Positions 1 to 8,591 of a stretch of 64,000 bases of DNA are shown here, one piece after another. The number at the start of each line of letters is the position of its first letter. Position 1 is the stretch's first letter. Origin of the DNA: Flagellimonas okinawensis (GTDB lineage: Bacteria; Bacteroidota; Bacteroidia; Flavobacteriales; Flavobacteriaceae); contig NZ_JARFVA010000002.1 of NCBI RefSeq assembly GCF_029194005.1, positions 124,001 to 188,000 of the forward strand, in the 5' to 3' direction. The notes beneath the pieces are model-generated. The model searched no databases. It had not been told where the DNA came from and saw nothing but the letters and a program-made list of their open reading frames with translations. A program made the translations under genes and the position numbers.

Positions 1-174
1 TTTATTTTCAAGCATTCTTCTGTTATGATCAATTCTGCTGTAAAGTTAAAATAATGATGGTTCGCAGTGTTGCCTCAACGTTTTATTTCGATCATAACAT
101 TCAATTTTTTGAATAAAACCAAACCCAACCCTCAGGAACTCCGTAGATACGATTACAAACCAAAATTCAGTCCT

Positions 175-369
175 ATGAAATCTTTGCAAACTATGATTGT
201 CTCTGCCATTATTATTATCGCGGTAGCAACAGGAATGTATTCCCAAGGTGCCAATTTCCAAAAAAGCAATGGGTCCGTTAATTACCAAGATCTAAATTCT
301 ATCGAAGAAAACTTGTGGTATTATCATGGAAAACGCAGGCACCCATCGATAGTCCTTGCACTTTCTTAG
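175..369 (+). CDS. Small hypothetical exported protein
   Basis: A 64-residue open frame with ATG at 175. Residues 1-24 look like a signal peptide: a short polar start, a hydrophobic core rich in Ile/Ala, and a possible cleavage site after YSQ. The mature part is polar and carries no motif I recognise. I chose this ATG because the longer upstream extension in the same frame has no signal sequence at its own start. It stands alone upstream of the arsenosugar pair. It could be a small secreted peptide or a chance frame; the convincing signal peptide is the only support. Confidence 0.4.
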   Translation: MKSLQTMIVSAIIIIAVATGMYSQGANFQKSNGSVNYQDLNSIEENLWYYHGKRRHPSIVLALS

Positions 370-541
370 TTGTTTCTTAATTGAAAAAACGCTCTTTATA
401 CATGTAGGCACCTCAAAATCAGCACAAATCATAAATTTCACTTATTTCTTCATCAAATTCTGTAATCAAAACCATAAGGTTTCGACCAAAAAGGATAGTG
501 ATATTTGTTGTATGTTTAGGTTGAACATTAAATAAAAGAAC

Positions 542-877
542 ATGGCCAAATCATATTACGACCCCGCAGACCTCAGAAAATTTGGAAAGATTACCGAGTG
601 GAGCGAAGAACTGGGCAATAAATTTTTTGATTATTACGGAAAGGTTTTTGAAGAGGGCGCCTTGAGTGCTCGGGAAAAATCGTTGATTGCCCTGGCCGTT
701 TCTCACGTAGTAAAATGTCCTTATTGTATCGATGCCTATACCAAAGATGGTCTACAACGGGGGATTACAAAAGAAGAAATGATGGAAGCCGTACATGCAG
801 GCGCTGCCATAGAGAGTGGAGCCACCCTGGTTCACGGTCTTCAAATGATGAACAAGTACGACAAACTATCCATGTAA
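542..877 (+). CDS. Arsenosugar-associated carboxymuconolactone decarboxylase (AhpD-like) protein
   Basis: A 111-residue single-domain protein of the carboxymuconolactone decarboxylase/AhpD family. The redox pair CPYC lies at about residues 59-62, inside the usual helical hairpin. Classical AhpD proteins have CxxCxxxH, whereas here the position of the His is Tyr (CPYCIDAYT), so AhpD-type peroxidase chemistry should not be assumed. The next gene, 11 bases downstream, is an ArsS-like radical SAM protein. This pairing is known for arsenosugar biosynthesis loci, where the small protein is annotated as a peroxidase-like partner. The two genes are almost surely co-transcribed. The fold assignment is firm, the reaction is unknown. 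Confidence 0.85.
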   Translation: MAKSYYDPADLRKFGKITEWSEELGNKFFDYYGKVFEEGALSAREKSLIALAVSHVVKCPYCIDAYTKDGLQRGITKEEMMEAVHAGAAIESGATLVHGLQMMNKYDKLSM

Positions 878-888
878 TTCCGTTTTTA

Positions 889-1977
889 ATGACCCAAAGT
901 ATACTGACAGACATAAAAAAAGCAGCGAAAAAATCCTTAAAAGCTCGGGAAGATGCTCTTGCCAATACCCAAAAGCAATTGGAAATCCTTAACGGAGATC
1001 TTTTTGTTGACGGGGAGCTTCCATATTTTAAGGATAAAATTGCCGAGACCGGTCAGTTTCCGTTAAAACCTAAAAAACTGGAAATACTCCAGATCAATGT
1101 AGGGTATATGTGCAATCAGGTTTGTGGTCATTGCCATGTGGATGCCGGACCCGATCGCAAGGAGATCATGACGCGGGAAACCATGGAGCAATGTCTGGAA
1201 GTTATCCGAAATACCGGAGCACACACACTGGACCTTACCGGTGGGGCACCCGAAATGAACCCTGACTTTAGATGGTTCGTGGAAGAGGCTTCCAAGGCAG
1301 GGATCCAAGATTTTATCGTCCGCTCCAATCTTACCATTATCTTGGCCAACAAAAAGTACCACGATTTACCGGAGTTTTTTAAAAAACACAATGTACACGT
1401 AGTTTCATCTATGCCGCATTACACTCGAGGCAAAACGGACAAACAACGTGGTGATGGTGTTTTCGATAAGTCCATAAAGGCATTGCAAATGCTCAACAAG
1501 GTGGGCTATGGCATGCCCGACAGTAATTTGCGCTTGGATTTGGTCTATAATCCATCAGGAGCGTTTTTGCCAGCCGACCAAGCTGCCATGGAGCACGACT
1601 TTAAAAAAGCATTGAAAGAAGATTTTGATATTGACTTCCATAATCTTTTTGCCATTACCAATTTGCCGATTTCGAGGTTCTTGGACTACCTCATCGCTTC
1701 GGACAACTATGAAGATTACATGTATTCCCTAGTGGAAGCATACAATCCTGCAGCAGTGGAGAATGTCATGTGTACGAACACCATCTCAGTAAGTTGGGAC
1801 GGGTGGCTGTACGATTGCGATTTTAACCAGATGCTAGACCTTAAGGTGGCGAGCAAGGTAAAACATATCAAGGATTATAATGATGATGTACTAAATGACC
1901 GTGACATTATTATCTCACAACATTGCTACGGTTGTACTGCAGGAGCCGGTAGTAGTTGTCAAGGGAGTGTGGCTTAA
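889..1977 (+). CDS. arsS: Arsenosugar biosynthesis radical SAM protein ArsS
   Basis: A 362-residue radical SAM enzyme. The iron-sulfur motif CNQVCGHC (CxxxCxxC) lies near residue 79, followed by a GGAPE-type SAM-binding stretch near residue 117. The C-terminal third carries further cysteines (CTN, DCD, CYGC, SCQG) as in the DUF3641 half of ArsS, probably binding an auxiliary cluster. ArsS is thought to add the deoxyadenosyl group of SAM to dimethylarsenic on the way to arsenosugars. The frame stays open up to 715, but that extension lies inside the upstream gene in another frame, so ATG 889 is chosen. The stop overlaps that of the convergent GT9 gene by 4 bases. No ArsM methyltransferase is visible nearby. 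Confidence 0.88.
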   Translation: MTQSILTDIKKAAKKSLKAREDALANTQKQLEILNGDLFVDGELPYFKDKIAETGQFPLKPKKLEILQINVGYMCNQVCGHCHVDAGPDRKEIMTRETMEQCLEVIRNTGAHTLDLTGGAPEMNPDFRWFVEEASKAGIQDFIVRSNLTIILANKKYHDLPEFFKKHNVHVVSSMPHYTRGKTDKQRGDGVFDKSIKALQMLNKVGYGMPDSNLRLDLVYNPSGAFLPADQAAMEHDFKKALKEDFDIDFHNLFAITNLPISRFLDYLIASDNYEDYMYSLVEAYNPAAVENVMCTNTISVSWDGWLYDCDFNQMLDLKVASKVKHIKDYNDDVLNDRDIIISQHCYGCTAGAGSSCQGSVA

Positions 1978-3023
1978 CTTTCCAAAATCTCCAACAATTT
2001 ATCCAGTACTTTTTCCGGTTTGATGGTCTTCATGGCGCTTTCATATCCCTCGGGCACTTTGTTGCCATAGACTGAGGTGGGAATCAAGGGATATACTTCA
2101 CGGTCTGCCATAAGTGCATTTTCAATAGGCTGACCAAAAGGATAGAATCCAGCAAAAGGATGGGTAACGCCCCAGAGTGTGATAACAGGAATACCATAGT
2201 TGGCCGCCATGTGGGCATTACCACTGTCCATGGACAACATTACATCCAAATTGGAAATAAGTTGCAGCTCTTCGGAAAGATTAAGCTTGCCTGCCATACA
2301 AAAGGCATTATGGTAGGTGGTATCGATGCCTTCCAAAGCTTCAACTTCCTTGGCTCCTCCACCGAACAACAGGATTTTATACTTATCGGTCTTATCTAGT
2401 TGCTTGATTACTTCCTCTGTTGATGCCAATGGATACATTTTGCCTTCATGGGCCGCAAAAGGTGCTATTCCCACCCATTTTTTGGTATCCTGTTGCACCA
2501 AGGCCAATACTTTCTCAGAAAGTTCTATCCGTTGCAAAGACTTGGTCATGGATAATTCAATGGGATACCCTAAAGCAGCAAAAACATCGGCATAACGCTC
2601 ATGGGTAGATTTAAGTTGCTTAAAAACTTTATTTTTAGACCGTGTAAGCGCTTTTTTGTCCCTTCGTCCTTTATCTATCTGGACAACGTGAATTCGCTCC
2701 AAGGAAAAGTACTTTTTAAGCACTCGACTGCGCAATACATTATGGAGGTCTGCAACGGCATTGAATTGCAAGGGTTTCAGTTCTTTGTAAAGGCGCCAAA
2801 GTCCCAATAAGCCCTTGTGACGATTTTTAACATCCGCCTCTTTTATCTGTACATTCTTCAACCCATTAAAAATGGGCATAAATGCTTTCTTGGTTAAAAT
2901 GGTAATTTTTAATTCCGGGTATTTCTCGGTGAGGGCACAAATCACGGGAACAGTCATGGCGACATCACCCATTGCGGACAACCGAATTACCAAGATATGG
3001 GTATGTTTACCCTTTTTGCCCAC
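1974..3023 (-). CDS. Glycosyltransferase family 9 (heptosyltransferase-like)
   Basis: A 349-residue GT9 protein. The N-terminal Rossmann start has RLSAMGDV near residue 14, and the family signature DSGNAHMAA lies near residue 260, followed by a nucleotide-sugar pocket segment. GT9 enzymes transfer heptose or related sugars to the LPS core at the cytoplasmic face of the inner membrane. It overlaps the DUF4254 gene by 17 bases and is expressed with it from the promoter near 3628. GT9-DUF4254 pairs are common in Bacteroidota and point to lipid A-core assembly. The donor sugar cannot be told from the sequence. Confidence 0.88.
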   Translation of the reverse strand: MGKKGKHTHILVIRLSAMGDVAMTVPVICALTEKYPELKITILTKKAFMPIFNGLKNVQIKEADVKNRHKGLLGLWRLYKELKPLQFNAVADLHNVLRSRVLKKYFSLERIHVVQIDKGRRDKKALTRSKNKVFKQLKSTHERYADVFAALGYPIELSMTKSLQRIELSEKVLALVQQDTKKWVGIAPFAAHEGKMYPLASTEEVIKQLDKTDKYKILLFGGGAKEVEALEGIDTTYHNAFCMAGKLNLSEELQLISNLDVMLSMDSGNAHMAANYGIPVITLWGVTHPFAGFYPFGQPIENALMADREVYPLIPTSVYGNKVPEGYESAMKTIKPEKVLDKLLEILES

Positions 3024-3612
3024 GTAGCACTGGGTTTAATTCATCGTCGTTGTACATTTTCATCTGTTTATAGACTTTCATGTACTTATCCCCAGCCTCG
3101 ATATCCTTCAATAATTGATCGATCGCTGTAGAAAGGTCTTTTTTCTGCTCCAAAAGAACGGCCAACTTATCGCTACACTTTTGAGTGTGCTCGGGAGTTG
3201 CATCGGTTCGGTCAACCTCCTCTTGCATGTGGTATATTTTTAAAGCCAATATAGAAAGTCGGTCAAGTGCCCATGCCGGACTCTCCGTATTAATTTTAGC
3301 ACCATCCTTTACTTGTACCGACTGGTATTTATTTAAGAAATAGCTATCAATGTATTCTACCAAATCTGTGCGGTCCTGATTGCTCGCATCAATTTTGCGT
3401 TTCAGGTCCAAAGCGGCCACGGGGTCTATATTGGGGTCGCGAATAATATCCTCGTAATGCCATTGTACGGTGTCTATCCAATTTTTTCTGTAAAGCAAAT
3501 GCTCCACTTTATCCTTTGGGTAGGGATTGGTGAATTCTTGGTAAACATCATCCTTAATGTGATAGGTGTCAATACTTTCTTGAAATATTTTGAAGGCAAA
3601 ATCACTGAACAT
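3007..3612 (-). CDS. DUF4254 family protein
   Basis: A 201-residue soluble, largely helical protein matching the DUF4254 family in length and in its opening pattern (WIDTVQWHYED near residue 46). No signal peptide, membrane segment or catalytic motif is visible. It is the first gene of a two-gene unit with the GT9 glycosyltransferase, overlapping it by 17 bases, so a role in LPS core synthesis is likely from context only. A TATCTTTG promoter -7 element sits 16 bases upstream of the start. Function unknown. Confidence 0.82.
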   Translation of the reverse strand: MFSDFAFKIFQESIDTYHIKDDVYQEFTNPYPKDKVEHLLYRKNWIDTVQWHYEDIIRDPNIDPVAALDLKRKIDASNQDRTDLVEYIDSYFLNKYQSVQVKDGAKINTESPAWALDRLSILALKIYHMQEEVDRTDATPEHTQKCSDKLAVLLEQKKDLSTAIDQLLKDIEAGDKYMKVYKQMKMYNDDELNPVLRGQKG

Positions 3613-3627
3613 AGCTTAAAATTTGTT

Positions 3628-3661
3628 CAAAGATATTGCTTTATACCATACTTAATTCAAA
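3628..3661 (-). promoter_or_regulatory. Bacteroidota-type promoter for DUF4254-GT9
   Basis: On the minus strand, TTTG (plus 3658-3661) is followed after 22 bases by TATCTTTG (plus 3628-3635). This matches the flavobacterial -33/-7 pattern TTTG-N17-23-TAnnTTTG. The ATG of the DUF4254 gene is 16 bases further on. Prediction from pattern and position only. Confidence 0.55.
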
Positions 3662-4581
3662 TGAAAGACAAAAAGCGTACTGGCCAAAACCAAACAACCC
3701 ACGAGCACCATCTCTTGTATGCTCCTTTTTTTGATGGCTTCGAAATAATTGGCCAAAAATAGGGCGGCAGGAAAAAAAGTAGCCAAAACGGGAGAGGCAT
3801 CGGCCGGGGTAAACAAAATTATACCGGTTCCCAGTAAGAAAATGAAAAATACGATACGCAACAATAGCAGTTTACCGCCACTCACATTACGCAAGCGAAT
3901 AAATACCGCTATGGCCACCAAAATGGTTAAAATAAGATAAATGAAGGTCTTGATATTAAGTACCTGAAAAAACGATTTTGTGGTAAAAAGGCCCAGGGAA
4001 AATTGATAGTGTTCCCTAAAAAAGTCCAGAGAGCCCTTTAGTGTCAATACCGTATAGCTTAAAATTAAGATTGTTGCCATTCCTAAAACGGGAACAAGCC
4101 AATTTTTAAATGTTTTACGGTCATAGACCCCGATCACATAAAAAACGAGGAGCATAAAGGCAAGCGCCCAATCATAGAACAGACTGGCAATAGAAATCAA
4201 TAGGGAGGCATCAAAGATTTTGTGCTTTACCCTTCTTGTAGATTTGATGGACAAGACCCTCCAAAAGGCCAAAAGCAGAAAAAAGTTGGAGAAAATCACA
4301 TTTTGCAGCACCAGTTCATCCGCAAATGAAATCAATAATAGCAGAAAAAAGAGCATTGCATAAGAATTGGCCTCCGTTGCTTTTTCGGTTCTTACAATTT
4401 GGTTGACCATGAAAATAGAAAGCAGCAGTACAGCGAACAACAACATTTCCAAGGGAATAACCTCATTGATGCGTTGTTCTCCCAACCCGAAAAATACATT
4501 GGTAAAATAAAATAGAAACAATAGGCCGCCAAGAACAATGTAGTTTATGGGTTTAGTTTTTCCGAAAAAGCTTGAAATCAT
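3652..4581 (-). CDS. Polytopic membrane protein, DUF6427-like
   Basis: A 309-residue integral membrane protein with roughly eight to ten hydrophobic helices spread over the whole length and no signal peptide. It resembles the flavobacterial family DUF6427, which commonly stands next to the small DUF6341-type gene and purD as it does here. No catalytic motif is visible. The gene is divergent from the small membrane protein at 4621, and the promoter of that gene overlaps its start codon region. Its own stop is 40 bases before DUF4254. Function unknown. Confidence 0.7.
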   Translation of the reverse strand: MISSFFGKTKPINYIVLGGLLFLFYFTNVFFGLGEQRINEVIPLEMLLFAVLLLSIFMVNQIVRTEKATEANSYAMLFFLLLLISFADELVLQNVIFSNFFLLLAFWRVLSIKSTRRVKHKIFDASLLISIASLFYDWALAFMLLVFYVIGVYDRKTFKNWLVPVLGMATILILSYTVLTLKGSLDFFREHYQFSLGLFTTKSFFQVLNIKTFIYLILTILVAIAVFIRLRNVSGGKLLLLRIVFFIFLLGTGIILFTPADASPVLATFFPAALFLANYFEAIKKRSIQEMVLVGCLVLASTLFVFHLN

Positions 4582-4601
4582 CCTATCTTTTGCTACTTTT
4601 G
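4572..4601 (+). promoter_or_regulatory. Promoter for the DUF6341-like gene
   Basis: TTG at 4572-4574, a 19-base spacer, then TACTTTTG at 4594-4601: a full match to the flavobacterial -33/-7 consensus. The start codon at 4621 follows 20 bases later. The -33 element overlaps the first codons of the divergent DUF6427-like gene. Confidence 0.65.
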
Positions 4602-4620
4602 TAAAGTAAATATAGCCAAC

Positions 4621-4842
4621 ATGAGCAAGTTTTTTTACGGTATAGAGGACTTATTTGTAAACTACCTTTTCGCGCCATTGGACTTTTTGCGCTTTACGCA
4701 CAGCTGGTGGGGTGCCAACACCATTAACTGGATCTTTATGGCCATTGGCTTTGTAGCCTTGGTTTATTGGATGGGCCAATTGAAGATTTTTAATGAAAAT
4801 GGTGAGGAAGATAAGAGCATCAGCTCTCATTCTTACCTATAG
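4621..4842 (+). CDS. Small membrane protein, DUF6341-like
   Basis: A 73-residue protein with an amphipathic N-terminal half (FLRFTHSWWG near residue 22), one clear transmembrane helix (about residues 34-53) and a charged C-terminal tail. It resembles the small flavobacterial DUF6341 family, sometimes mislabelled as uracil phosphoribosyltransferase; no such enzyme motif is present. It has its own strong-looking promoter, is divergent from the DUF6427-like gene, and its stop overlaps that of the convergent purD by 6 bases. Function unknown. Confidence 0.72.
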   Translation: MSKFFYGIEDLFVNYLFAPLDFLRFTHSWWGANTINWIFMAIGFVALVYWMGQLKIFNENGEEDKSISSHSYL

Positions 4843-6108
4843 GTCAAATCCTAAATCTTTTCTGAAATACATTCCATCAAAATGGAGTTTTTCCATGCTT
4901 TGATAGGATGTTTTTAGTGCTTCCTTATAGTCTTTTCCAAAGGAAGTAATGGCTATTACACGCCCTCCATTGGTCACTACTTTTCCATCGGATACTTTTG
5001 TCCCTGCATGAAAAACGATGGAATCTTGAATACTTTCAGCTCCAGTGATCTCCTTTCCTTTTTCATAAGCTTCTGGATAACCACCAGACACTGCCATTAC
5101 CGTTGTTGCAGCTCTATCATCTATTTCAAGGTCCACTTGGTCCAAAGTGCCATTGGCCATTGCAAGTAGCACCTCAACCAAATCACTTTTTAGCCTTGGG
5201 ATCACTACTTCGGTCTCCGGATCTCCCATTCGAACGTTGTATTCAATTACCCTGGGCTCTTCACCAACTTTTATCAAGCCAATAAAAATAAAACCAATAT
5301 AGGGCAAATTGTCCTTTTTAAGGCCTTCTACGGTCGGCTTCACAATTTGACGCTCTATCTTGTCCATAAATGCCTTATCGGCAAAAGGAACAGGGGAAAT
5401 GGCCCCCATGCCGCCTGTGTTGAGTCCAGTGTCGCCCTCTCCAATTCTTTTATAGTCTTTGGCGGTTGGCAATATCCTATAATTTGTCCCATCGGTCAGG
5501 ACAAAACAGCTCAGTTCAATCCCATCCAAGAACTCTTCGATTACCACCGTAGCACTTGCATTTCCAAATTTGGAGTCGAGCAGCATTGATTTCAATTCAT
5601 CCTTTGCCTCTTGTAAATCCTGAAGTATCAATACGCCTTTCCCAGCTGCAAGTCCATCGGCCTTGAGGACATATGGAGGGTTGAGCGTTTCCAAGAAAGC
5701 GAATCCATTTTCCAAGGTTTCACCTGTAAAGCTTTGGTAGGCTGCAGTTGGAATATTATGGCGCATCATGAACTCTTTAGCGAACTCCTTGCTGCCCTCG
5801 AGTTCGGCCGCTGCCTTTTCCGGACCTATTACCGAAATGGATTTTAACTCATCATCATTCAAGAAAAAATCGTGTACACCATTTACCAAAGGGTCCTCTG
5901 GTCCTACCACCACTAAATCAATGTTCTCTTTTAACACCAATTGTTTAATGGCTTCAAAATCGTTTACTCCCACGTCAATGTTTGTGGCGATTTGAGAAGT
6001 TCCCGCATTACCGGGTGCAACAAACAGTTTGGATACTTTGGAGCTTTGTGAAATTTTCAGGGAAATGGCGTGTTCACGACCGCCAGAACCCAAGACCAGG
6101 ATGTTCAT
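4837..6108 (-). CDS. purD: Phosphoribosylamine--glycine ligase
   Basis: A 423-residue GAR synthetase of full family length. It joins 5-phosphoribosylamine and glycine with ATP in purine synthesis. The N-domain opens with GSGGREHA (residues 7-14), then GPEDPL, and the ATP-grasp domain has the GLNTGGMGA stretch near residue 230 and the IEYNVRMGDPE metal/ATP site near residue 290. The start is at the very beginning of the conserved N-terminal strand. A TATTTTTG -7 element lies 16 bases upstream, so it probably has its own promoter despite following the glycan operon on the same strand. Confidence 0.97.
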   Translation of the reverse strand: MNILVLGSGGREHAISLKISQSSKVSKLFVAPGNAGTSQIATNIDVGVNDFEAIKQLVLKENIDLVVVGPEDPLVNGVHDFFLNDDELKSISVIGPEKAAAELEGSKEFAKEFMMRHNIPTAAYQSFTGETLENGFAFLETLNPPYVLKADGLAAGKGVLILQDLQEAKDELKSMLLDSKFGNASATVVIEEFLDGIELSCFVLTDGTNYRILPTAKDYKRIGEGDTGLNTGGMGAISPVPFADKAFMDKIERQIVKPTVEGLKKDNLPYIGFIFIGLIKVGEEPRVIEYNVRMGDPETEVVIPRLKSDLVEVLLAMANGTLDQVDLEIDDRAATTVMAVSGGYPEAYEKGKEITGAESIQDSIVFHAGTKVSDGKVVTNGGRVIAITSFGKDYKEALKTSYQSMEKLHFDGMYFRKDLGFDL

Positions 6109-6123
6109 GATTCAATGTTTTGG

Positions 6124-6131
6124 CAAAAATA
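6124..6131 (-). promoter_or_regulatory. Promoter -7 element of purD
   Basis: The minus strand reads TATTTTTG here, a perfect TAnnTTTG, 15 bases before the purD ATG. No clear -33 TTTG is seen at the expected spacing, which lies in the end of the upstream gene. Confidence 0.45.
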
Positions 6132-6152
6132 CGTTTTGATGGGAACTTTTAT

Positions 6153-7130
6153 CTAGTTATTGGGCGAGAAATCTCGGTGTGCTTCCCATAACTGATCGTG
6201 TGAAAGTGATTTGAAATACTCGAACACCTTTTTCAGACCTTCGGAGCGATGAACCTTGGGTTCCCAATCGAGAATTTCCTTAGCTCTAGAAATATCGGGC
6301 TGACGTTGCATAGGATCGTCTTGGGGAAGTGGTTTGAATACTATTTTTTGGTCTGTTCCAGTTAGTTTGATGATCTCCTCTGCAAACTCCAGAATGGTAG
6401 TTTCATCAGGGTTCCCAATGTTGACAGGCTCCACATAATTACTCATCAACAGACGATAAATGCCCTCGATTTGGTCATCGATATAGGTAAAGGAGCGAGA
6501 TTGTGAACCATCTCCAAAAACGGTCAAATCCTCACCTCGGAGCGCCTGACCCATGAAAGCAGGAACTACACGACCATCGTTCAGCCGCATTCGAGAACCA
6601 TAGGTATTAAATATTCGAACGATTCGCGTGTCCAATCCATGGTGCCGGTGGTAGGCCATGGTGATAGACTCCATAAAGCGCTTGGCTTCATCGTAGACTC
6701 CTCTTGGACCGATTGGACTTACATTCCCGAAATAATCTTCGTTTTGCGGGTGTACCAAGGGGTCTCCATATACTTCTGAAGTTGATGCCACCAGAATTCG
6801 TGCTCCGTGATCTCTGGCCAACCCCAATAAGTTGAGTGTGCCCAAAGAGCCTACCTTAAGGGTCTCAATTGGGATTTTTAAATAATCTATTGGGCTTGCA
6901 GGGGATGCAAAATGAAGTATATAATCCATTTGCCCGGGAACATGGACAAACTTGGTTACATCGTGGTGGAAAAACTCGAACCGCTTTAGGTGGAATAGGT
7001 GCTCAATGTTTTTGATATCCCCAGTAATCAGGTTGTCCATCCCGATAACATGATGTCCTTCGGCAATAAAACGATCACAAAGGTGAGATCCTAAAAATCC
7101 GGCTGCTCCGGTTATTAGTGTTTTTTTCAT
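6153..7130 (-). CDS. UDP-glucuronate decarboxylase-like SDR (UDP-xylose synthase)
   Basis: A 325-residue extended short-chain dehydrogenase. NAD-binding TGAAGFLGS lies at residues 7-15, a catalytic STSEVYGDP segment near residue 116 and the YDEAK active-site Tyr/Lys near residue 146. Length and motifs match UDP-xylose synthase, which converts UDP-glucuronate to UDP-xylose in the cytoplasm. It is the last gene of the long glycan operon, 5 bases after the WcaJ-type transferase. No UDP-glucose dehydrogenase is visible in this window; the only sugar-nucleotide dehydrogenase is AlgD-like at 25343, so UDP-glucuronate must come from elsewhere if the assignment is right. Confidence 0.85.
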   Translation of the reverse strand: MKKTLITGAAGFLGSHLCDRFIAEGHHVIGMDNLITGDIKNIEHLFHLKRFEFFHHDVTKFVHVPGQMDYILHFASPASPIDYLKIPIETLKVGSLGTLNLLGLARDHGARILVASTSEVYGDPLVHPQNEDYFGNVSPIGPRGVYDEAKRFMESITMAYHRHHGLDTRIVRIFNTYGSRMRLNDGRVVPAFMGQALRGEDLTVFGDGSQSRSFTYIDDQIEGIYRLLMSNYVEPVNIGNPDETTILEFAEEIIKLTGTDQKIVFKPLPQDDPMQRQPDISRAKEILDWEPKVHRSEGLKKVFEYFKSLSHDQLWEAHRDFSPNN

Positions 7131-7135
7131 ATGGT

Positions 7136-8488
7136 TTAATACGCTTTGGCCTCTCCTTTAAATGCATTTAGCACGGTTTGGACTATTATTTTTAAATCGA
7201 GGAACATGGACCAGTTTTCAATGTAGAAAATATCAAATTTTGTTCTATTTAATATGTCGGCTTCTTGTTCGATTTCTCCTCGATAACCCCGTACTTGTGC
7301 CAAACCTGTAATTCCAGGTTTTACAAAATGACGAACCATATACTTATCTACACTTGTTGAGTACTCATTAGTATGCTTTACCATGTGGGGTCTTGGCCCA
7401 ACCACTGACATGGTGCCAAATAGTACATTGTAGAATTGGGGCAGCTCATCTATACTGGTTTTTCTAATGAATTTTCCAATTTTGGTAATTCTCATATCAT
7501 TTTTTGTAGCCTGTACCTGATCGGCATTTTTGTTAGGTGCCATAGACCGGAACTTGTAACAATAAAACTCCCGGTTATCGATTCCATTTCTTGTTTGCCT
7601 AAAAAACACAGGCCCTCGTGATTCCAAGGTAATCAATAAAGCCAAAATTGGTGTTAGCCAAGACAATATCCCAATAATGACCACTAAAGAAAAGACGACA
7701 TCAAAACTTCTTTTTATAAAAGCGTTTATTGGGCTATCCAAAGGAATATCCCGTAATGACAGTACCGGGATATAATCGTAATACTCAAATTTTAACTTTT
7801 TAGAGAAAATATTTTTGTTGTCCGGTATAAACTTGAGTGTTTTTAGGTTGTTATCGGCAAAATTGATGAACTCAACTGTTTCCGAGTTCTTCAATTCAGA
7901 AACAGAGCAATAAATTTCATCAATATTGTTGTTTCGGATATATGCAAAGCACTCCTCTATATCAAAGTGTTCTTTTTTGAGGCAAAATTGTTTTTTGAAC
8001 TCGTAACCAAATTCATCGCGATTCTTAAAAACATTGATTAACTGGTCTGTTTTTTTATTCTTTCCGATAACTACCACCCTTCTAATATTGCCCTTAAACT
8101 TCTCCCTATATTCCATTAACAAAACATAGGTGATGAGCTTAACAATTGCAATTGTTGCCAAACAGACGAAAAAGTATTGAGCTAATGCAAAGCGACTCAT
8201 TAGTGGTTGTTTAAAAAAGCCTATGAAGGCATATAACATCAAAAAGAAAAATATAAACTGAGCAAATATTTTTCTTAAAATAAATGGAACCTTAGTAAAC
8301 CTGTGGATTTTATAAAAATCATTCTTTAAGGATAGGATGACCCAACCAAATGTTATATAAGCATGAAAAAGAAGTGGGTCGTTGATATTTATAGGCAAAA
8401 AATAGACGAAAAGATTTATCACCAATAAATCTACTATCAACGACATAGGCCTTATCAAATCAGAGTATTTGGTGAACCTAAAAAACAT
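7136..8488 (-). CDS. Undecaprenyl-phosphate sugar-1-phosphate transferase (WcaJ/WbaP type)
   Basis: A 450-residue polyprenyl-phosphate sugar phosphotransferase. Four hydrophobic helices fill residues 10-125, a Rossmann-like linker domain follows, a re-entrant membrane helix starts at about residue 257 (KRSFDVV), and the catalytic C-terminal domain has [20 protein letters not shown] and GPRPH. Such enzymes start repeat-unit assembly by moving a hexose-1-phosphate from a UDP-sugar to the lipid carrier at the inner membrane. It lies 5 bases before the UXS gene at the distal end of the operon. The sugar used cannot be told. Confidence 0.93.
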   Translation of the reverse strand: MFFRFTKYSDLIRPMSLIVDLLVINLFVYFLPININDPLLFHAYITFGWVILSLKNDFYKIHRFTKVPFILRKIFAQFIFFFLMLYAFIGFFKQPLMSRFALAQYFFVCLATIAIVKLITYVLLMEYREKFKGNIRRVVVIGKNKKTDQLINVFKNRDEFGYEFKKQFCLKKEHFDIEECFAYIRNNNIDEIYCSVSELKNSETVEFINFADNNLKTLKFIPDNKNIFSKKLKFEYYDYIPVLSLRDIPLDSPINAFIKRSFDVVFSLVVIIGILSWLTPILALLITLESRGPVFFRQTRNGIDNREFYCYKFRSMAPNKNADQVQATKNDMRITKIGKFIRKTSIDELPQFYNVLFGTMSVVGPRPHMVKHTNEYSTSVDKYMVRHFVKPGITGLAQVRGYRGEIEQEADILNRTKFDIFYIENWSMFLDLKIIVQTVLNAFKGEAKAY

Positions 8489-8591
8489 AAAAACAAATGG
8501 TTAAAAGAAAGTAGCTGGTTAAAATTTAATTTATTTGACCTAACATGAGACATCTATAACTTTATGCACTGTTTTGCATAATGTAAACATC

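Noticed and set aside
715..888. N-terminal extension of the ArsS frame
   Set aside because: It lies inside the AhpD-like gene in another frame and has no family similarity; ATG 889 gives the normal start.
8562..8581. TTATGCA/TGCATAA hairpin in the 103-base gap between ligase and WcaJ genes
   Set aside because: Seven AT-rich pairs without a T-tract; not enough to call a terminator or regulatory site.
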